From: Actinomadura xylanilytica
Lineage (GTDB): Bacteria > Actinomycetota > Actinomycetes > Streptosporangiales > Streptosporangiaceae
NCBI RefSeq assembly: GCF_030283145.1
Contig: NZ_JASNWE010000004.1
Coordinates: forward strand, 861,704-925,703
DNA: 64,000 bases
Reading direction: 5' to 3'
In this document: positions 54,326-62,723 of the stretch, in pieces
Numbering within the stretch: position 1 is the stretch's first letter
How the letters are laid out: the number at the start of each line of letters is the position of its first letter
Notes under the pieces: generated by a model
Database searches by the model: none
Told to the model about the DNA's origin: nothing
The model's input: the letters and a program-made list of their open reading frames with translations, nothing else
Translations under genes and position numbers: made by a program

Positions 54326-54754
54326 GTGCGTCCCCGTGTGGCAGGCGCGCGACGGCGCGATCGACATGGTCGCGGCGTCCGCGGCCCTCTGACACCCCCG
54401 CAGGCACCGGTAACCCGCAGCCGCGCGGAGCGTTTCGACGACCTCGTCCACGATGAGGTCGGGCGCCTCGGGCAGCGCTGGGGCCGGGAGCTCGCGCAGG
54501 TCGAGTTCGCCGTCGAGGAGGTCCCCGACGTCGAACCGGATTTCGACGGCCCGGTGCCGCTCGGGCTCACCAGCCCAGGCGCGGGCGGCCGGCCGGTGCG
54601 CATCGTGGTGTTCCGCCGTCCCGTCGAGGCCCGCGCCGTCGGCGAGCGCGAGGTCGCCCGGCTCGTCCGCGACCTGCTGGTCGAGGAGGTCGCCGACCTG
54701 CTCGGCCTCTCCCCCGAGTCCGTCGACCCCAGCTACGACACTCCCGACGACTGA
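54326..54754 (+). CDS. Zincin-like metallopeptidase-family protein with degenerate active site (Rv3259-type)
   Basis: This is a 142-residue protein of the small minimal-zincin family (formerly DUF1025). The body has SRAERFDDLVHDEVGRLGQRWGRELAQVEFAVEEVPDV and VRIVVFRRPVEARAVGEREVARLVRDLLVEEVADLLGLSPE. Where active members carry HExxH, this one reads VEEVADLL, so both metal-binding histidines are missing. The first 30 residues are Arg-rich and may be partly untranslated; a GTG at 54326 preceded by GGAGAG is the best visible start. It is divergent from the DUF3499 gene, as in mycobacteria. Peptidase activity is unlikely. Confidence 0.82.
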   Translation: MRPRVAGARRRDRHGRGVRGPLTPPQAPVTRSRAERFDDLVHDEVGRLGQRWGRELAQVEFAVEEVPDVEPDFDGPVPLGLTSPGAGGRPVRIVVFRRPVEARAVGEREVARLVRDLLVEEVADLLGLSPESVDPSYDTPDD

Positions 54755-54853
54755 CCGCCCGCCACACGCCTCTCAGACGCCCCTGAGGGCTCTCGCGGCC
54801 GTCGGGGGCCCTGATCCAGCGAGAACCTGCCCCAAGCGCCTCAGCCGTCACGC

Positions 54854-54928
54854 GAGCGCGCTACCTGGCCGGTGAGGCGAAGCCGAAGGCGAGCCGAACC
54901 GGCCAGATCGCGAAGCGATGCCGCGCTC
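54854..54928. repeat. Large nested inverted repeat between convergent genes
   Basis: The outer arms GAGCGCG (54854-54860) and CGCGCTC (54922-54928) enclose CTGGCCGGT (54865-54873), which pairs with ACCGGCCAG (54898-54906). The 24-base loop is made of GCGAAGCCGAAGGCGAGCCGA-like purine-rich repeats. It sits about 50 bases from the DUF5719 stop and may terminate both genes. The remainder of 54755-54980 shows nothing else. Confidence 0.6.
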
Positions 54929-54980
54929 GCCCAAGCACGGTCGGCGTCCGAGCCGCCAGGCGAGGACACCGGGCCGGGCT

Positions 54981-56438
54981 TCAAAAGAGGAGCGCGGTCT
55001 GCGAGTCGCCCACCGCCGGGAGCCGCACCGTGCTGACCGCCGGTACGACCGGGACCACCGTGAACAGCGCGCCGTCGCCCTTCCCGGCCGACAGCGTCCG
55101 CGCCGCGTGGACGGGCCCCGAGCCCGCCTTCACCGTGATCATCGCGCCGAAGCCCTTCTCGCCGCCGCGCGGTGCGGCGATCTTCGTCTCCACCGTCCGG
55201 CCGGCCGGCACCGCCACGTCCTGCGGCGTGCCCGCCCCCTGCCCGCCGATCGCGGTGATCCGCACCGAGGCGGCCCCGGCGGGCGCGGTCAGCGTCAGCG
55301 CCGGGGCGAACCGGCCGTCGGCGACGACGGCCTGCTCGAACGGGGCGGTCGCCGTCCCGTAGGCGACGTCAGCGCCGCGCCGCGCCTCGAACCCCGCGAC
55401 GATCGGTCGGTCCGACACCAGCCGCACCGCGGCGGGCTTGCCGGACAGCGCGTTCTCCAGGTCGACCGCCGACACCGTCTCGGCGGGCGCGTCCAGGATG
55501 TCCTGGCCGTGCGGGGCGAACGAGCCGCTCGGCGTGATCACCTGGACCCGGATCCGGGCGTCCTCCGCGCCGGGCACCCCGACCATGAGCCGCCGCGCGC
55601 CCTCACCGGACGGCACGCCCGGCACGATCACCGAGGTCGCGGGCACGGGCGAGACCGGCACCCGGTCGATGCCCTTCCCGGCGCCGATCCGCACCCGCAG
55701 CGACGCCGCGACCCGTCCGCCCGTGGCGTGCACGCGCAGCGCGAGGTCGCGCGCGGTGCCGACGATGTCGCCGAGTCCCTCGGCGGACTCGCCGAGGAGC
55801 ACGGTCCGGGTCGTGTGCGGTTCGACGAGGGTGCCGCGCCCGTCCGGGGTGTCGAGCGGGCCCTCCCCCGACAGCGCGGTGACGTCGACGGAGGCGGGCT
55901 GCGCGTCGGCGTTGGTGAGCTGGAGTTCGAGCCGCTCGGCCGCGACCGGGCCGGGCCCGACGAACCACAGGTCGGTGCCCGGGGCGGCGCAGCGGGTCGC
56001 GGCCAGCCCCCGGTCCCTCCCCTTGGGCCAGTGCGTGGTCTGCTCGGCCTCCAGGCCCGCGGCGAGGGCGCCGTCGGCGCGGACGGCGAAGGAGTCCTTG
56101 GCGGTGGCCTGGTCCTTGCTCCACCCCTGCCCGAGCGCGACCAGCGCGCCGAGGGGCTCGCCGCCGCCGGTCGCGGTCACCTCCGCGCGGCCCGGCCCGC
56201 CGCGCGGCGCGGTTCCGGCGGGCGTGCCGGGGGTGGACTGGACGCTCAGCCTGCCCCCCTCGTGGCCGGGGCAGACCGCCAGCGCGGACGTCACGGGTAC
56301 CCGCGCGCCCTGGCCCGTCGCGCCCGCGCGAGGGCCGGGACGGGACAGCGACGCCGCCCCGTACAGCGCCGCCAGCGCGACCAGGACCAGCGCGGCCGTG
56401 GCGTAGCGGAGTCCGAACAGCCGCAGGACTCTGTCCAT
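54981..56438 (-). CDS. DUF5719-type exported protein
   Basis: This is a 485-residue protein with one N-terminal membrane segment (about 12-32, TAALVLVALAALYGAAS). A large extracytoplasmic beta-rich region made of repeated strand pairs follows, with RVEPHTTRTVLLGESAEGLGD-like Ser/Gly/Ala turns and few charged clusters. It has two cysteines (56, 154) that may pair. The family is known only as an actinobacterial partner of the neighbouring membrane glycosyltransferase. GAGGAGCG within the end of that gene precedes the ATG, with a two-base gap, so the genes are coupled. A role in envelope glycan assembly is an inference from context. Confidence 0.83.
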   Translation of the reverse strand: MDRVLRLFGLRYATAALVLVALAALYGAASLSRPGPRAGATGQGARVPVTSALAVCPGHEGGRLSVQSTPGTPAGTAPRGGPGRAEVTATGGGEPLGALVALGQGWSKDQATAKDSFAVRADGALAAGLEAEQTTHWPKGRDRGLAATRCAAPGTDLWFVGPGPVAAERLELQLTNADAQPASVDVTALSGEGPLDTPDGRGTLVEPHTTRTVLLGESAEGLGDIVGTARDLALRVHATGGRVAASLRVRIGAGKGIDRVPVSPVPATSVIVPGVPSGEGARRLMVGVPGAEDARIRVQVITPSGSFAPHGQDILDAPAETVSAVDLENALSGKPAAVRLVSDRPIVAGFEARRGADVAYGTATAPFEQAVVADGRFAPALTLTAPAGAASVRITAIGGQGAGTPQDVAVPAGRTVETKIAAPRGGEKGFGAMITVKAGSGPVHAARTLSAGKGDGALFTVVPVVPAVSTVRLPAVGDSQTALLF

Positions 56439-56440
56439 GG

Positions 56441-59400
56441 TCAGGAACGCTCCTCGGCGGACGCGACCGGCGCCGCCGCCGCTTCCTCGCCGAGCCCCGG
56501 GGCGGCGGTCTCAGCGGCTGGGTCGGAGGCGACGGCGGGGTCGGCGGCGGGGTCGGCGGCTGGATCCTCGTGGCGGATCCGGTGCCGCCTCCTGAGCCCG
56601 CCGGTCCCGCGGTCGGCCCGGCGCGTCAGCGCCCCCGCGGCGGAACGGGCCCGGTGGCCGCGGCGGCGCCCGCCCGGGGCCGGCGGACCGTCCGCCTGGC
56701 CGCCCGGCAGCGCGAGCACGGCGACCAGCAGCACGGCGGCGCCCTGCACGACCAGCCAGGTGTGCCGCAGCCGCATGCCCCGCGTCAGCTCGAAGTCGCC
56801 GGCACTCGCGGGGATCTCATAGCCCTGCGCCCAGCCGTCCACCGTCCGGGCCTTGAGGGCGCGGCCGTTGTAGGACGCCCGCCACCCGCCATCGGCCGGT
56901 TCGGCCAGCAGCAGGGTGCGCGCGCCGCCGCCGGCCGGGATGCGCACCCGCGCGCCGATCCGTCCGGCGGGCAGCGGTGGACCGGCCGTGCCGTCGCCGT
57001 TCAGCAGCATGAGGCGTCCGGCGGGCGCCTGGAGCTGCCACACGCCGAACGATGGCGTGCGGCTGAGGCGGGTCAGTTCCGGAGACGCGTCCAGGACGGA
57101 CGCGAGCGGATCGCGCGCCGGATGCGGAACCAGCACGTACTGGACGCCCATCCTGGTCAGCGCGGGGCCGTCGTCCTCGGCGCGGCCCCCGGCGAGCCCC
57201 GCGACCAGGCCGTCCATTCGGCTCCTGGCGGGCCCGGCCGTCCGGGTACCGGCCTCACCGAGCATCGGGCGGGTGCCGCGCAGCACGCTGTAGGAGACGC
57301 GGCCCGCGGGCTCCTGGCGCATCACCAGGGTGCGCGGCCCGGACGGCGCCCGGATGAACGAGGGGACGGCGTCGGCGTCGGCGTGCCCGAGCGGACCGCC
57401 CGCCCCCCCGGCGATCCAGGCCGCGGCGGCGAGCGGCGGGGCGGTGAGCGCCGCGAGGACCACCACGGCGCCGCCGGCCTTGTAGATCAGGTGGTTGCCC
57501 GCCAGGACCTCGGTCGCGCGCTGCACCGCCGCGGTCGCCGCGAGCAGCGCCCCGGCTCCGGCGAACACCAGCGCCACGCCCGGCCACGCGGGCGCCGCGT
57601 CGGCCCCGTCGCGGACGGTGACCGCGCTCATCAGGATCGCGGTGAGCAACCCGAAGATCGCCAGCATCCATCCGGCCAGCACCGCCGTGCGGCGGCTGCG
57701 CAGCGGCAGCGCGCACACCGCGACCAGCAGCAGCCCGTACAGCGTCCAGCGGGCGGGCGTGCCCGGCCCGCCCGGGTTCAGGGCGAGCAGCCCGGCGGCG
57801 GACGCGGCCGGGTCGGCGGCCCGGTGCAGGCCCGCCTCCAACAGGAACCGCGACGGATGCAGCAGGAGGCCCGGCACCCACGGCAGCAGGAGCAGCGGCG
57901 GCACGCCGAGCGCGATGGCCAGGTTCCGCCGGCCGTGACGGCGCGGCCCGTCGAACAGCACCCACGCCAGCGCGCCCGCGGCGAGCGCCAGCACATAGGT
58001 CAGCGGCACGAACGCCGTCGCGACCGCCAGCATCAGCGCGACCGCCCACGCGGCCCGTCCGGCCCGCCGGTCGCGCAGCGCCGCGCCCGCTGCGCCCGCC
58101 GCCCCGGCGGGCCTCGGCACCCCGTACATCCGGGCCACCTGGAGCGCGATCAGCGGCAGCAGCACGATCACCACGGCGGTGCCGAGCCGTCCGCCCGCGA
58201 CGGCGCCGGTGGCCGCCGGCATCAGCGCGTAGACGGCCGCGAACCACGCCCGGACGACCGTGACGGGGATCCGCCGGCCGCTCACCTTCGCGCGCCGCCC
58301 GGTGCGGGGCGGCGCGAGGACCAGGACGCGGGACGCCCGGTAGGCGGTGAGGCCGGCCAGCGGGACGCTGCCGAGCAGCAGGACCGCCACGGCCAGCCAG
58401 GGCTTGCCGAGCAGCACCGTCGACAGCACCGCGAGCACCCCGACGTACGGGGGGCCGCCCTCGGCGGACCCGAGACCGGACGGATGCCAGCCCGACAGGT
58501 ACTGCGCCCACAGGTCGCTCGCCCCGCCCCACGCCGGGACCAGCGCGCCGCCGCCGAGCCACTCGCCGGTGAGGACCAGCGAGCGCTCGGCAGCGAGCGT
58601 GACGGCGGTGAGCGCCAGCACGAGCACGACGCCGGGACGGGCCAGCGCCCGCCGGACCGGCCCGGGTTCGCCGGAGGCCGGTTCCTCGTCGGCCTCGCGC
58701 CGATCGCGCTCGTGCGCGGCGAGGAACTCCGACAGGGCCTCGAAGAGCCGGCGCAGCGCCACCCGGCGCGGCTGGAAGCGGCGAACGCTGCGGTAGACGC
58801 GCTTGCGCCCGCTCGCCCGCGCGGCCCGCACCCGGCGCAGCCGCCCCGGGTCGCGCAGGACGTCGCCGAGCGCGCCGAGCTCTTCCCGAGCGGCGCCCGG
58901 CTGCTTGATCACCAGCAGGTGCAGGGCGCGCAGCAGGGTGGCCCACAGGTTGCGGGCCAGCGCCCGGAGCATCGCCGGAAAGGGCAGGTTGCCCAGCAGT
59001 GTGTAGAGCGCGTTGCGGCGGTCGCGGCGGCGCGGATGCTCGGCGGACATGCCGATCTCGCGGACGCCCCGGCGGGACGCCTCGGCGTGGTGGACCACCG
59101 CGTCGCTGACCACGACCACCCGGTGCCCGGCGGCGTGCGCCCGCCAGCAGAAGTCGACGTCGTCGCGGAACAGCCCGAACTCGACGTCGAAGCCGCCGAG
59201 CCGGTCCCACACGTCGCGGCGCACCAGCATCCCGGCGCTGCCGACGGCGAGCACGTCGCGGACGCCGTCGTGCTGGCCCTGGTCGAGCTCGCGCCGGTCG
59301 AGGCCGGTCTCGCGGCGGCCCGCGCCGTCGATCGCCACGCCCAGCTCGCGCAGCATCCGCCGGTCGTCCCAGTCGCGGATCTTGGGGCCGAGCACGGCGG

Positions 59401-59788
59401 CATCGGGGTCGGTGCCCGCCATCCGCAGCAGCAGCGCGAGCGCGTCGTGCGCGGGGGCGGAGTCGTCGTGCAGCAGCCACACCCATTCGGTGCGGGGGTT
59501 GCCCGGGTCGTCGTCGGGGACGGGGGCGGTGGCCGGGGCCTGCCGCAGCGCCTCGGCGACGGCCTCGCCGTAGCCGGTGGTGCGGGGCAGCGTCAGCACG
59601 TTGCCGGCGCCGACGACCTCGGCGAGGACGGCGGGGCCGCGGTCCTGGCTCCCGTTGTCCACCGTGACGAGCCGCTGCACCGGGCGGGCCTGCGTCAGCA
59701 GGGCCTTCAGCGTGTCCGGCAGCCAGCGCGCGCCGTCGTGCGCGACGAGGACCGCCGTGACGACGTGGCGATCGAGGTTGGGCGACAA
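56441..59788 (-). CDS. GT2 glycosyltransferase fused to a large polytopic membrane domain
   Basis: This protein is about 1115 residues. The N-terminal family 2 glycosyltransferase domain (1-260) has VVTAVLVAHDGARWLPDTLKALL, VDNGSQD, the metal-binding HDDSAP, and the acceptor-side FRDDVDFCWRAHAAGHRVVVVSDAVVHH. A basic linker precedes about 12 membrane segments (roughly 375-860), then an extracytoplasmic domain and a final membrane segment. The C-terminus is Arg- then Ala/Glu-rich. Such proteins flank whiB and cofD in many actinomycetes and are thought to build an envelope glycan from lipid-linked sugars; this is not shown here. No ATG or GTG fits. TTG at 59788 is chosen, and a TTG at 59815 touches the hairpin at 59820-59850. 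Confidence 0.85.
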   Translation of the reverse strand: MSPNLDRHVVTAVLVAHDGARWLPDTLKALLTQARPVQRLVTVDNGSQDRGPAVLAEVVGAGNVLTLPRTTGYGEAVAEALRQAPATAPVPDDDPGNPRTEWVWLLHDDSAPAHDALALLLRMAGTDPDAAVLGPKIRDWDDRRMLRELGVAIDGAGRRETGLDRRELDQGQHDGVRDVLAVGSAGMLVRRDVWDRLGGFDVEFGLFRDDVDFCWRAHAAGHRVVVVSDAVVHHAEASRRGVREIGMSAEHPRRRDRRNALYTLLGNLPFPAMLRALARNLWATLLRALHLLVIKQPGAAREELGALGDVLRDPGRLRRVRAARASGRKRVYRSVRRFQPRRVALRRLFEALSEFLAAHERDRREADEEPASGEPGPVRRALARPGVVLVLALTAVTLAAERSLVLTGEWLGGGALVPAWGGASDLWAQYLSGWHPSGLGSAEGGPPYVGVLAVLSTVLLGKPWLAVAVLLLGSVPLAGLTAYRASRVLVLAPPRTGRRAKVSGRRIPVTVVRAWFAAVYALMPAATGAVAGGRLGTAVVIVLLPLIALQVARMYGVPRPAGAAGAAGAALRDRRAGRAAWAVALMLAVATAFVPLTYVLALAAGALAWVLFDGPRRHGRRNLAIALGVPPLLLLPWVPGLLLHPSRFLLEAGLHRAADPAASAAGLLALNPGGPGTPARWTLYGLLLVAVCALPLRSRRTAVLAGWMLAIFGLLTAILMSAVTVRDGADAAPAWPGVALVFAGAGALLAATAAVQRATEVLAGNHLIYKAGGAVVVLAALTAPPLAAAAWIAGGAGGPLGHADADAVPSFIRAPSGPRTLVMRQEPAGRVSYSVLRGTRPMLGEAGTRTAGPARSRMDGLVAGLAGGRAEDDGPALTRMGVQYVLVPHPARDPLASVLDASPELTRLSRTPSFGVWQLQAPAGRLMLLNGDGTAGPPLPAGRIGARVRIPAGGGARTLLLAEPADGGWRASYNGRALKARTVDGWAQGYEIPASAGDFELTRGMRLRHTWLVVQGAAVLLVAVLALPGGQADGPPAPGGRRRGHRARSAAGALTRRADRGTGGLRRRHRIRHEDPAADPAADPAVASDPAAETAAPGLGEEAAAAPVASAEERS

Positions 59789-59819
59789 GGGTCCGCTCGG
59801 TCTGTGGGGAGACAATCAG

Positions 59820-59850
59820 CAGCCGTGCCGGCCTGGGGCCGACACGGCTG
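59820..59850 (-). promoter_or_regulatory. Strong hairpin just upstream of the glycosyltransferase start
   Basis: CAGCCGTG (59820-59827) pairs with CACGGCTG (59843-59850). Inside, CGGCC (59829-59833) pairs with GGCCG (59837-59841) around TGG, with one C-A mismatch between the stems. It lies 31 bases upstream of the chosen TTG. It could be an operator, a leader structure that limits translation, or a second terminator for whiB. Confidence 0.5.
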
Positions 59851-59942
59851 ATAACTGTACGCGTGGCCGCCGGGGCCCGTCCTGAATCCCCCTAGATCCA
59901 GGACAGCGGCCCTCCGGCGGCACCGTCCCGCGCGGCCGGGGC

Positions 59943-59958
59943 GCCCGCGAGCGCGGGC
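59943..59958 (-). terminator. Hairpin downstream of whiB
   Basis: GCCCGCG (59943-59949) and CGCGGGC (59952-59958) form a compact stem nine bases beyond the whiB stop codon. No T tract follows. Confidence 0.5.
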
Positions 59959-59967
59959 ACTACGCGC

Positions 59968-60231
59968 TCAGACGGCCTGACGCTTCAACTTGCGGCGTTC
60001 CCGCTCGGACAGTCCCCCCCAAATACCGAAACGCTCATCGTGCTGTAGCGCGTACTCCAAGCACTCCGTCCGTACCTCGCATGCCCGGCACACCTTCTTG
60101 GCCTCGCGAGTGGAGCCGCCCTTCTCCGGAAAAAACGCCTCCGGGTCCGTCTGCGCGCACAGCGCGCGCTCCTGCCAGCCCATCTCTTCGCCGTCTGTGC
60201 CGTGCGCCAGCGGGATCACTACCTCGCTCAT
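59968..60231 (-). CDS. whiB: WhiB-family iron-sulfur regulator (WhiB2/WhmD-type)
   Basis: This is an 87-residue transcription factor that binds a 4Fe-4S cluster and typically partners the primary sigma factor. Cluster ligands are Cys25, Cys48, Cys51 and Cys57 in the C-(22)-CxxC-(5)-C pattern. The turn RFGIWGGLSERERR and a Lys/Arg-rich DNA-binding tail, KLKRQAV, follow. Short length and position beside cofD/cofE match mycobacterial WhiB2 (WhmD) and streptomycete WhiB, which are needed for septation and sporulation. AGGAGGT lies five bases before the ATG at 60231; the longer frame to 60348 is noncoding leader. Confidence 0.95.
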   Translation of the reverse strand: MSEVVIPLAHGTDGEEMGWQERALCAQTDPEAFFPEKGGSTREAKKVCRACEVRTECLEYALQHDERFGIWGGLSERERRKLKRQAV

Positions 60232-60320
60232 AGCGCACCTCCTAGCCCGTGGAGCCCCCTGGTCAATGCCTTCCCTCGAGCTCCATCCCCCGAGAAGGCA
60301 TAGAACTACACCCATGAAAT

Positions 60321-60332
60321 TACACGCGTGTA
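60321..60332. promoter_or_regulatory. Perfect 12-bp palindrome upstream of whiB
   Basis: TACACGCGTGTA lies 90 bases upstream of the whiB start, in an A/T-richer patch that also contains a nearby CTACAC (60306-60311) in the same orientation. It is a candidate regulator site. No known developmental consensus was matched confidently. The rest of 60232-60444 is the whiB leader and the downstream flank of the next gene. Confidence 0.45.
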
Positions 60333-60444
60333 GCGCCCGCCCCGTCAAGCGGAACGAGTTTCCGGGGTAACAAAGAGGGTTTTGTGGGGATCACTGTCAT
60401 CGGCTTTGGTACGGAGATCAGCCGGAGATCAGATAATCACGGCA

Positions 60445-61446
60445 TCACTGCGGGGGACGGTTGTCCCGGTACCAGTCGCCGCCCTCTTCCGGACGCTGCT
60501 CGCCGGACTGCTGCGGCTGCTGCCCGTACTGCTGCTGGCCGGGGTTCTGCGGGCCGGACTGCCCCGCGTCGCCGCCGCTGCCACCGTACGCGCGGGTCCA
60601 CTCGCCCATCTCTTCGTTCTCTGCGGGCTGCTGCTGGTAGCCGCCGCTCTGCCCGTACTGCTGCTGCTCCTGGCCGTACTGCTGCTGCCCGGTCTGCTGG
60701 CCCTGCTGGCCCGCCTGCTGCTGGTACTCCTGCGGCTGAGCCTGCTGCTGGGCCTGCTGCTGGGCCTGCTGGTAGTCCTGGGGCTGCCCGTACTGCGGCT
60801 GCTGGCCGTAACCCTGCTGAGGCTGCTGCTCGTAGCCCGGCTGGGGCTGCTGCTCGTAGCCCGGCTGCTGCGCGGGCTGCTGGTACTGCTGGTAGGGCTG
60901 CTGCTGGCCGTACTGCGCCTGCTGGCCGCCGAACTGCTGCTGGCCCTGCTGGTAGCCGTAGTCGGGGTACCCCGGCGGCACCTGTCCGGGCTGGCCCTGC
61001 GGACGGGCGGGCTGCATGCCCTGGAAGACCGTGAAGACGAACCAGCCGGCCACACCGACGACCGCGAGCTTGGCCGCGCCGTACAGGAAGACGCTCAGCT
61101 TGGCCATCGCGCCGAGCTGCTCGGACGGCACCAGCATCGAGGTGAGCCAGCACACCACACCGAACAGCACGATCCCGGCGAGCACCCCGAGCGCGCCCAT
61201 GGTGATCGTGCGGGCCTGCGGGCTCGGAGGACCGACCCAGGTCACCAGCAGCACCGCGAGGACGAGCAGCCCGACGACGGCGGTCTGGGTGAAGAAGCCG
61301 TTCACGGTCTCGGTGTAGGCGCGGAACTTGAACTCGTCGCCCCCGCCGAAGAGCTTGATGATGCCCGCGAACAATTGCAGTCCCGCAGAGGCCAGCAATA
61401 CCCAGGCGGCCGGTTCGCGCAGGCGCTGGACGGCTTCCTTGTTCAC
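60445..61446 (-). CDS. Four-helix membrane protein with long Gln/Tyr/Gly-rich tail
   Basis: This is a 333-residue protein. Residues 1-160 contain four membrane segments (about 11-34, 54-75, 81-101, 120-143), with conserved-looking FRAYTETVNGFFTQTAVVG. From about 150 to the end it is almost entirely Gln, Tyr, Gly, Pro (YGYQQGQQQFGG, PYQQYQQPAQQPGYEQQPQ and similar). It is low-complexity and prion-like in composition, with an acidic break at ENEEMGEWTRAY. The GTG at 61446 has GGAGA upstream. The membrane part has no recognised function. The tail should be cytoplasmic if the helix count is right. It lies between whiB and cofD. Confidence 0.82.
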   Translation of the reverse strand: MNKEAVQRLREPAAWVLLASAGLQLFAGIIKLFGGGDEFKFRAYTETVNGFFTQTAVVGLLVLAVLLVTWVGPPSPQARTITMGALGVLAGIVLFGVVCWLTSMLVPSEQLGAMAKLSVFLYGAAKLAVVGVAGWFVFTVFQGMQPARPQGQPGQVPPGYPDYGYQQGQQQFGGQQAQYGQQQPYQQYQQPAQQPGYEQQPQPGYEQQPQQGYGQQPQYGQPQDYQQAQQQAQQQAQPQEYQQQAGQQGQQTGQQQYGQEQQQYGQSGGYQQQPAENEEMGEWTRAYGGSGGDAGQSGPQNPGQQQYGQQPQQSGEQRPEEGGDWYRDNRPPQ

Positions 61447-61703
61447 AACGACATCTCCAGACAGTGGCAATCAGATTCCTGCGCAAAGCTTTGCACATCA
61501 AGACCCCCGACGTCTCCGCCCCCGCCCGTGATCTCGCCGCGGCCCCGTCGTGATCGGGCTTTGGACGGGTCCTGATCGGCCCCGGCCGGGCTCTGTGCGG
61601 CGTTCGTCCGGTCCCGCGCGGGCCCGCTTCCGGTCACGGCCCGCGGGGCCGGAGGGCGCACCGGCGTCGGAGGCGCCCCCTCCGGCGCCCTAGGCTGATC
61701 CGC
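61447..61703. other. Divergent spacer between the Q-rich membrane gene and cofD
   Basis: A spacer of 257 bases with two divergent starts. Apart from the -10-like hexamer near cofD and a GGCGCC-rich inverted repeat just before it (about 61670-61690), no element is recognised. Confidence 0.4.
61691..61696 (+). promoter_or_regulatory. Candidate -10 for a leaderless cofD transcript
   Basis: TAGGCT lies seven bases before the cofD ATG at 61704, where no Shine-Dalgarno is present. A transcript starting at or next to the ATG would be leaderless, which is common in actinobacteria. The -35 is not recognisable. Confidence 0.4.
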
Positions 61704-62723
61704 ATGAGGATCGTGGCGCTGGCGGGCGGCATCGGCGGGGCCCGCTTCCTGCGGGGGCTCCAGGCCGCCGCACCCGAGGCGGAGATCACCGTGATCGGGA
61801 ACACCGGGGACGACATCTCCCTGTTCGGGCTGCGGGTCTGTCCCGACCTGGACACCGTGATGTACACGCTCGGCGGGGGCATCAACGAGGAGCAGGGCTG
61901 GGGCCGCACCGGCGAGACCTTCGCCGTCAAGGAGGAGCTCGGCGCCTACGGGGTCGGGCCGGACTGGTTCGGGCTCGGCGACCGCGACTTCGCCACCCAC
62001 ATCGTGCGCACCCAGATGCTGGCGGCGGGCTACCCGCTGTCGGCGGTGACCGCGGCGCTGTGCGACCGGTGGAAGCCGGGCGTGCGGCTGATCCCGATGA
62101 CCGACGACCAGGTCGAGACGCACGTGGTGGTGGACGAGCCCGAGCGGGGCCGCCGCGCGATCCACTTCCAGGAGTGGTGGGTGCGGATGCGCGCCTCGGT
62201 CCCGGCCGAGTCGATCTCGGCGGTCGGGGCCGCCGACGCCTCGCCCGCGCCGGGGGTGCTGGCCGCGATCGAGGCCGCCGACGTGGTGCTGCTCCCGCCG
62301 TCCAACCCGGTGGTGAGCATCGGCACGATCCTGGCGGTCCCCGGCATCCGCGCGGCGGTCGCGGCCAAGACCGTGGTGGGCGTCTCCCCGATCATCGGCG
62401 GCGCGCCGGTCCGCGGGATGGCCGACGCGTGCCTCACCGCGATCGGCGTCGAGACCGACGCCCGCGCGGTGGCCGAGCACTACGGCCCCGGGCTGCTGGA
62501 CGGCTGGCTGGTCGACGAGGCCGACGCCGGCGTGCGGGCCGAGGGCATCGAGGTGCGCTCCCGGCCGCTGCTGATGAGCGACCCCGACGCCACCGCCGCC
62601 ATCGCCGCCGCCGCGCTCGACCTGGCCCGCGAGCTGGCCGCGCGCGACCGGCCGGGCGGCACCGCGGGCACAGGCGGCGCAGCGGACACGAGCGGACCGG
62701 ACGGCACGGGGGACACGGCATGA
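61704..62723 (+). CDS. cofD: CofD/FbiA, F420 side-chain phospholactate/phosphoenolpyruvyl transferase
   Basis: CofD joins the phospholactyl (or phosphoenolpyruvyl in bacteria) moiety to the deazaflavin Fo, giving F420-0 or its dehydro form. The product has 339 residues. The Rossmann-type start MRIVALAGGIGGARFLRGLQAA is the family hallmark. NTGDDISLFGLRVCPDLDTVMYTLGGG, FGLGDRDFATHIVRT, VLLPPSNPVVSIGTIL and VSPIIGGAPVRGMAD follow. The last 25 residues are a Gly/Asp/Thr-rich tail. The stop overlaps the cofE start (ATGA). In mycobacteria fbiA-fbiB has the same order and the same whiB2 neighbour. Confidence 0.95.
   Translation: MRIVALAGGIGGARFLRGLQAAAPEAEITVIGNTGDDISLFGLRVCPDLDTVMYTLGGGINEEQGWGRTGETFAVKEELGAYGVGPDWFGLGDRDFATHIVRTQMLAAGYPLSAVTAALCDRWKPGVRLIPMTDDQVETHVVVDEPERGRRAIHFQEWWVRMRASVPAESISAVGAADASPAPGVLAAIEAADVVLLPPSNPVVSIGTILAVPGIRAAVAAKTVVGVSPIIGGAPVRGMADACLTAIGVETDARAVAEHYGPGLLDGWLVDEADAGVRAEGIEVRSRPLLMSDPDATAAIAAAALDLARELAARDRPGGTAGTGGAADTSGPDGTGDTA

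Noticed and set aside
54918..56822. Large plus-strand frame opposite the DUF5719 and glycosyltransferase genes
   Set aside because: Antisense shadow; its translation is Arg/Gly/Asp-rich without domain features.
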